Positions 58,811-64,000 of a stretch of 64,000 bases of DNA are shown in pieces; within the stretch, counting starts at the first letter, position 1; each line of letters begins with the position of its first letter. Origin of the DNA: Gossypium raimondii (taxonomy: Eukaryota > Streptophyta > Magnoliopsida > Malvales > Malvaceae); contig NC_068576.1 in NCBI RefSeq assembly GCF_025698545.1, positions 56,890,094 through 56,954,093 of the forward strand. The letters are read 5' to 3'. The position numbers were made by a program, and so were the translations under genes. The notes below the pieces were generated by a model. It saw nothing but the letters and a program-made list of their open reading frames with translations. It was not told the DNA's origin and did no database searches.

Positions 58811-59438
58811 TGTTATTACAAAACTCCGGTAAGGAAAATCTCGAACACACGATCGGAACTCGAAAAGAAAAAGAAGAAATAGGACAAGGCTCCAAGGCGT
58901 GTATCAAGCCACTATCTTTAAGGTTATATTCGCCCCCACTTATCTTCAGTGTGCAAATGAGTTCCAAGCAAATTAACCTCGAGGATACAATGAAGCCAAT
59001 GACTATTTGCGTTTTGCAGCGTGAGAATAGTCCACTATGCAATCGAGTAATGTGTAACAAAACTCAATTTCTACAAAGGATTTACTGCAGTAATACTTTA
59101 TAGAATAATCTAATAATATTAGAAAATGAAGGAAAAGAAGAAATAATATTAGAATTTGTTGATATATTTCCAAATGAAAACCCATTCCTATTTATAGGAA
59201 TTTTCTTGTCTCTTCATAGAGACATCTTTCAATAGGTGTCTTTATGAATAAATATATAATAATAATTATTCATTTAATTTTGTAACTATTCAAATAATAT
59301 TTTTGAATAATTATAATTCTTTTTAAAAATCAAATGATATAACTTTTGACCAATGACCAAAAGATTTATCTTTTGATTAATTACACCCATTCATTTATAG
59401 TTATTGGGATACTATAAATATTTGAAAATGTTCCAACA
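58811..59438 (-). repeat. 3' LTR of the copia element, 628 bp
   Basis: On the minus strand it starts TGTTGGAACATTTTC and ends GTAATAACA. It is preceded by a polypurine tract (aaaatggggggagat, 59439-59453). A TATA-like CTATAAATAGG lies at about 59187-59197 on the minus strand, so U3 is about 240 bp. The inner start of the LTR shows TG and the outer end CA, as expected. Confidence 0.9.
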
Positions 59439-60117
59439 ATCTCCCCCCATTTTAGATTTTGATATTCTTGGAAATCAATTTGCATAAATAAAGGTGTCTT
59501 ACGATTGAACCTTCACTTAGTGAAAAACATGTTAAAGTTAATCGAAATTGCATGGTAGACTAAGCTTTGAACCAACTATTCCATTTGATTAACTGAACAC
59601 ATCTCACACAATAATTTCAACATCAGTCAATGCTTAGTATCTAGGGACACTATTATGGCCATGTGTCTATGTCCTCTTTTCATGAGTGCTGTCAGAGCCA
59701 AGCCCTTAAGCTCCTAGAAGCGGCCACACTTCCACTCACATAGGTAGATCCCATCAAAAGTGTTCTCGTAATTATAACACTCTAACATATTTATGTTATG
59801 GGTCCATTAAGAGTATATTACTCATCCTTCCCTTATCATTACGGGTACCTAGCACTTTAATCTTAGGATGAATTTATTTATAGTGCTAACAGTCACATAC
59901 TAATGATGTACTTTGTCTCATTGAACTCAAGACTTGATGTTATACCAAGCGTTGAGTCGAGTTTCCATCATGGGTGACTCTAATTAATAGGCTTGAGTCC
60001 CATCCCTTTTAAGGTCCTTTTTACTGCATCTCTAGCAAGACTTTTTGTCAAAGGATCTGCCAAATTTTCACTTAACCTCACATAATTAATAGTGATCACT
60101 CCATCAGAGATTAATTG

Positions 60118-61831
60118 TCAGACATAACTATGTCTTAATCCAATGTGTCTAGACTTTCCATTATATACTTGGCTATATGCCTTTGCTAGAGTAGCATCAC
60201 TATCACAACAGATAGAAATAGGTGAAATTGGCTTAGGCCATAAAGGTACATCATAAAGCAAATTTCTTAACCATTCTGCTTCTTTAGATGCAGCAGCTAA
60301 TGCAATAAATTCTGCTGTCATGGTGGAATCAGTAATACATGTTTGTTTCTTGGAACCCCAAGAAATGACTCCTCCACCAAGAATGAAGATCCATCCACTA
60401 GTAAATGCATGATCTTCCAAACTTGTAATCCAACTAGCATCCGAATACCCTTCTAAAACTGAAGGATATCCATTATAACACAATCCATAGTTAATAGTTT
60501 TCTTTAAGTACCTAAGTACTCTATTCAAAGCTTGCCAATGCAAACTACTTGGATTGCTTGTGTACCTACTCAATTTTCCAACAGCATATGCAATATCTGG
60601 TCTTGTACAAGTCATTATATACATAAGACAACCAATTAGACTTGCATATTTCAATTGATCAATTTTCCTACCAGCATTAGATACTAATTTTAATTGAGGA
60701 TCCATGGGTGTAGATCTTGGTATACTGATTGAAGAGATCAAACTTTTAAGCACATTTTCAATGTAATGTGATTGTGATAAAGCTATAGTGCTTTCATCTC
60801 GGGTTATTTTAATCCCAAGAATAACATCTGCTACACCCATATCCTTCATAGCAAAGTTGTTTGATAAGAATTTCTTTGTGTTTTCTATTTGTTCCAAATC
60901 CGTGCCAAAAATGAGCATGTCATCTACATATAAGCAAATTATGACACCCTTTCTATTATCAAATTTGCTATATATGCACTTATCGGATTCATTTATTTTA
61001 TAGCCATTAGCTAAAACAACCTTGTCAAACTTTTGGTGCCATTGTTTTGGTGCTTGTTTAAGCCCATATAAAGATTTAACAAGCTTACATACCTTATGCT
61101 CTTGTCCTGGAACAACAAATCCTTCCGGTTGCTCCATGTATACTTCCTCTTCCAATTCACCATTTAAAAATGCAGTTTTAACATCCATTTGGTGAACAAC
61201 CAAATTATATATAGAGGTAAGTGATATTAATAGTCTAATTGTAGCAATTCTTGCTCTTTGGAGCATAGGTATCAAAGTAATCAATACCTTGTCTTTGTGT
61301 AAAACCTTTTGCTACCAACCTTGCTTTAAATTTATCAATGGTTCCATCGATCTTCATTTTCTTTTTGAAGATCCATTTACAACCTATTGGTTTGGAACCT
61401 GGTGGAAGATCAACTAAGATCCAAGTTTGATTTCCCATTATTGAATCAATCTCATCATTTATTGCTTCTTTCCAAAAAGCAGAGTCTTGAGATTTCACTG
61501 CCTCTTCAAATGTAATAGGATCAGATTCGGTATTATAACAATAATGTATCTTATTGCATATACTTTTACCTTTTCCTTCTACAAGAAACATAATGAAATC
61601 TGGTCCAAAATCTTTTACCTTTTTAATCCTCTTACTTCTTCTTAATTCTTGACAAGATTCATCATTATTATCAATTTGTTTCAATGGAATCTCATTCTCT
61701 TTTGAAGAGTGAATCAATTGTTGTGGTTGTAATTGTCTTGATATAAAATTAAATCTATTTTCATCAAAAATAGCATCTCTTGATTCAATAACAGTATTAA
61801 TTGAAATTGAATCATTTGGTTCAATTACCAT
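60118..61831 (-). pseudogene. Copia reverse transcriptase and RNase H, broken
   Basis: Two overlapping open segments, 61831-61235 and 61284-60118, cover the reverse transcriptase and RNase H. The first has the entry to the RT domain ([32 protein letters not shown]). The second has [28 protein letters not shown], the catalytic YVDDM, and RNase H phrases ([24 protein letters not shown]). A frameshift lies at about 61260, where the first frame leaves the family pattern just after FDTYAP. A TGA at 60118-60120 stops the RNase H about 50 codons early; homologous coding sequence continues in the same frame beyond it. Confidence 0.9.
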
Positions 61832-62047
61832 GAACCTATATGCCTTGCTATTATGTGCATAACCTATAAATATGCATTCAATTCCTCTTTCACCTAACTT
61901 TTTACGTTTAGGTGTTGGAACTTTTACAATAGCTTTCTACAACCCCAAACCTTCAAATAATTAAGGTTTGGTTTCCTTTTCTTCCATTGTTCATAGGGGT
62001 TATTTTAGTTTCCTTATTAGGAACTCTATTCAATATGTGACAAGTCA

Positions 62048-62389
62048 TTAGAACGACTTCTCCCAAAAACCTTGTCCAAGACACGAATATGATAACATTG
62101 AATTTACCATTTCAGTCAAGACTCTATTTTTTCTTTCAGCTACACCATTTTGTTGTGGTGTGTAAGGGGCTGAAACTTGATGGACAATTCCAGTGAGTTC
62201 AAAATAACTTGGATTATAGTATTCTCCACCTCTATCCGATCTTAAGCACTTGATAAATGATTCACACTGAAGTTCAACTTGATTTATAAACTTTAAATTT
62301 ATCAAGCGTTTCATCTTTTGAATGCAATAAATATACATAACAATATCTAGAACAATCATCAATAAAAGTAACAAAATATTTCTTTCCAC
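62048..62389 (-). pseudogene. Copia integrase core, partial
   Basis: The segment carries RSDRGGEY (second catalytic Asp) and APYTPQQNGVAERKNR (catalytic Glu), the hallmark of the copia integrase core. The first catalytic Asp region upstream is in another frame, so at least one frameshift lies near 62300. The frame also ends early at 62048 instead of continuing to the RT. Confidence 0.85.
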
Positions 62390-62486
62390 CTAATGTAGGA
62401 GTATTTGCAAGTCACATAAATCACTATGTATCAAATCAAGCAATTTTGTTTTCCTTTTAACCTTAGGGAAAGGATTTCTTGTAATT

Positions 62487-62699
62487 TTAGTCAACATACA
62501 GTATTGCATTTTTCAATATTATTATTAAAAACAGAATTAAATCTAATTTATACATGTCATTCAATTTTCTATAATTCAAATGACCTAATCTATAATGCCA
62601 CAAACAAAATGATCCAACCATATAAGCGAAATTGTATTTTATTCTTATTAATAATATTAAGTTTGAACATGCTTTCATACATATACCCTTTTCCCACAA
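62487..62699 (-). pseudogene. Copia GAG-pre-integrase zinc-finger region, partial
   Basis: The phrase LWHYRLGHLNYRKL carries the H...H of the integrase N-terminal HHCC finger. Frames shift on both sides, so this is a remnant of the polyprotein. Confidence 0.75.
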
Positions 62700-62777
62700 A
62701 AATTCCTCCCTTAGACAAAATAAACTTATCGCCTCAAAACAAGTTTGAAACCAAACTTATTCAACAGACTTCAGACA

Positions 62778-63137
62778 CTAAATTTTTCCTAACTTCGGTA
62801 CATAATATACATCATTTAAGGTTAAAACCTTTCCAGAAGTGAATTGTAGTTCAACAGACCCTATGCCTTTAATTGTTGCGGTGGAAGAATTTCCCATGTA
62901 CAAGACATTGTCATTTTCACATTGTGTGAACTTTGTGAACATGCTTTTGTCTTTGCACACATGTTTGGTTGCTCCGGTATCAATCAACCATGTATTATCA
63001 TCTTGTGCCATATTAATTTCAGATATCATTGCAACGAACTTTTCGTTATTATCAGCCTTAGAAGATGATTTCTTCTTTAAAAATCGACATTCATTCTTGA
63101 AATGTCCCGGCTTTCCACAATGATAGCATGAGCCCTT
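62778..63137 (-). pseudogene. Copia zinc knuckle and aspartic protease, partial
   Basis: Just downstream of a TAA (63138-63140) the same frame has CYHCGKPGHFKNEC, a CCHC zinc knuckle. The protease active site WLIDTGATKHVC and VYYVPKLGKI follow. The frame ends at 62778. No start codon is expected, since this belongs to one polyprotein. Confidence 0.88.
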
Positions 63138-63881
63138 TTATTTCTTTTTGAACTTAGGTGCTCTATCAGCCTGATTGAACTTTCTTTTGAATAGTTTAGT
63201 AGTCTGTACTTCCTCCGTAACATGTACTTTGGCATTTTCAGAATTTAGGTTCTGATCTTGTTTTCGATACTCTTCTTCAATACGAAGATAATTTGCCAAA
63301 GCCTCAAGAGATATTTCCTCTTTCTTATGTTTTAGACTTCTTTTAAAGTCTTTCCAAGATGGAGGAAGTTTGTCTATTATAGAGGATACCACAATCATTT
63401 CATCCATTTTCATATCATATTGCTTAAATTGATTCAGCATCTTTTCAATATCACGAAATTGTTCCATAACAGAACGACCATCAACCATTTGATAATTATT
63501 GAAACGACTGACAAGAAATTTCTTACTTGTAACATCTTCGGTCATGTATCTTGCCTCCAATTTGTCCCATAATTCTTTAGCGGTGACGTCGTTTTGGTAG
63601 GTGTCGAACAAACCATCAGATAAACCATTCAATATGTGGCCCATGCACATGTAATCAGCATTGTCTCATTTTTGTCTTTCTCGGGTTGCAGCAACAGATT
63701 CGTTTTCATTCTCTTCAGGTCTTGGAGTATCCAAAACATAAGCAATCTTCAAAGTTGATAACAAAAAGTGCATCTTTTTCTACCATCGTCGAAAATTGCC
63801 ACCATCAAAACGATCAAGTTTAACAAAGTTGGAAGCCAACTCCCTTAGTGTTCCACTTTCATGTGTTGTGGTAGTCATCAT
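63138..63881 (-). pseudogene. Copia gag, interrupted
   Basis: The gag frame opens with tandem ATGs at 63881 and 63878, only 16 nt inside the LTR. It is interrupted by a TGA at 63666-63668 after 71 codons and ends at a TAA at 63138-63140, just before the zinc knuckle. Typical gag phrases are LARFNNY-type segments such as KKFLVSRFNNYQMVDGRS and IVVSSIIDKLPPSWKDF. The protein cannot be made intact from this copy. Confidence 0.88.
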
Positions 63882-63897
63882 AATATAACCTTAAAAT

Positions 63898-64000
63898 TGT
63901 TATTACAAAACTCCGGTAAGGAAAATCTCGAACACACGATCGGAACTCGAAAAGAAAAAGAAGAAATAGGACAAGACTCCAAGGCGTGTATCAAGCCACT
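63898..64000 (-). repeat. 5' LTR of the copia element (inner 103 bp only)
   Basis: The sequence from tgttattacaaaactccgg to the window end matches 58811-58913 with a single difference (caagac here, caaggc there). The rest of the LTR lies beyond the window. Confidence 0.93.

Larger units (their letters stand above)
58811..64000 (-). mobile_element. Ty1/copia LTR retrotransposon, decayed, right end cut by the window
   Basis: The element reads on the minus strand, with its 3' LTR at 58811-59438 and the inner end of its 5' LTR at 63898-64000. Domains in order are gag, zinc knuckle, protease, GAG-pre-integrase, integrase, reverse transcriptase and RNase H, which is the copia order. The coding sequence is broken by several stops and frameshifts. 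The LTR sequence visible in both copies (103 bp) differs at one base. Flanking DNA on the left is tttat; the matching right flank is outside the window. The leader between LTR and gag start is only 16 nt and shows no usual initiator-Met tRNA primer site. Confidence 0.93.

Noticed and set aside
58726-59185. Open frames over the 3' LTR
   Set aside because: They cross the LTR boundary at 58811 and are in LTR sequence, so they are chance frames.

Overview
The window is plant nuclear DNA: AT-rich, gene-sparse, with GT-AG introns, dispersed MITE-like repeats and LTR retroelements. Protein similarities recalled from memory and the repeat style suggest a eudicot, probably Malvaceae (cotton-like); that assignment is inference and no database was searched.

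Layout. 1-4669: repeats and unassigned DNA, with a possible C-terminal gene stub at the very edge. 4670-5353 (+): DUF1645-type protein. 6765-9758 (-): QWRF-motif (EDE1/AUG8-type) microtubule protein, six exons. 13216-15993 (+): intronless AP-3 delta-adaptin. 19202-22881 (+): CBP60-family regulator most like SARD1, seven exons. 25473-30089 (+): NACK/TETRASPORE-type cytokinesis kinesin, fourteen exons, carrying two separate local tandem duplications. 31606-31899 (-): type-2 non-specific lipid transfer protein. 36278-36550 (+): small basic protein. 40342-42556 (+): GT61 glycosyltransferase with a long foldback in its intron. 43914-45885 (-): WAT1-like EamA transporter, seven exons. 48623-51535: a 2.9-kb element with TG...CA ends and a 5-bp target duplication, best read as a solo LTR. 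54285-54368 (-): a MIR157 (miR156 family) hairpin with a TATA box upstream. 58811-64000 (-): a broken Ty1/copia element whose visible LTR ends differ at one base in 103.

How the genes relate. There are no operons. The QWRF gene and the NACK-type kinesin both act on mitotic or cytokinetic microtubules, and each has a perfect MSA motif (YCYAACGGYY) upstream; the kinesin also has an E2F consensus. The SARD1-like gene has W-box and TGACG cores upstream, as expected for a salicylic-acid-linked immune regulator. The other genes look functionally independent.

Much of the rest is small non-autonomous elements. One family with ends like AAAGTACCATGGAGG occurs four times, three of them inside introns of the QWRF and kinesin genes. 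No wholly new biological system is evident. The most unusual items are the duplicated splice acceptor in the kinesin gene, the foldback in the GT61 intron and the splice donor formed by a microsatellite in the WAT1-like gene.
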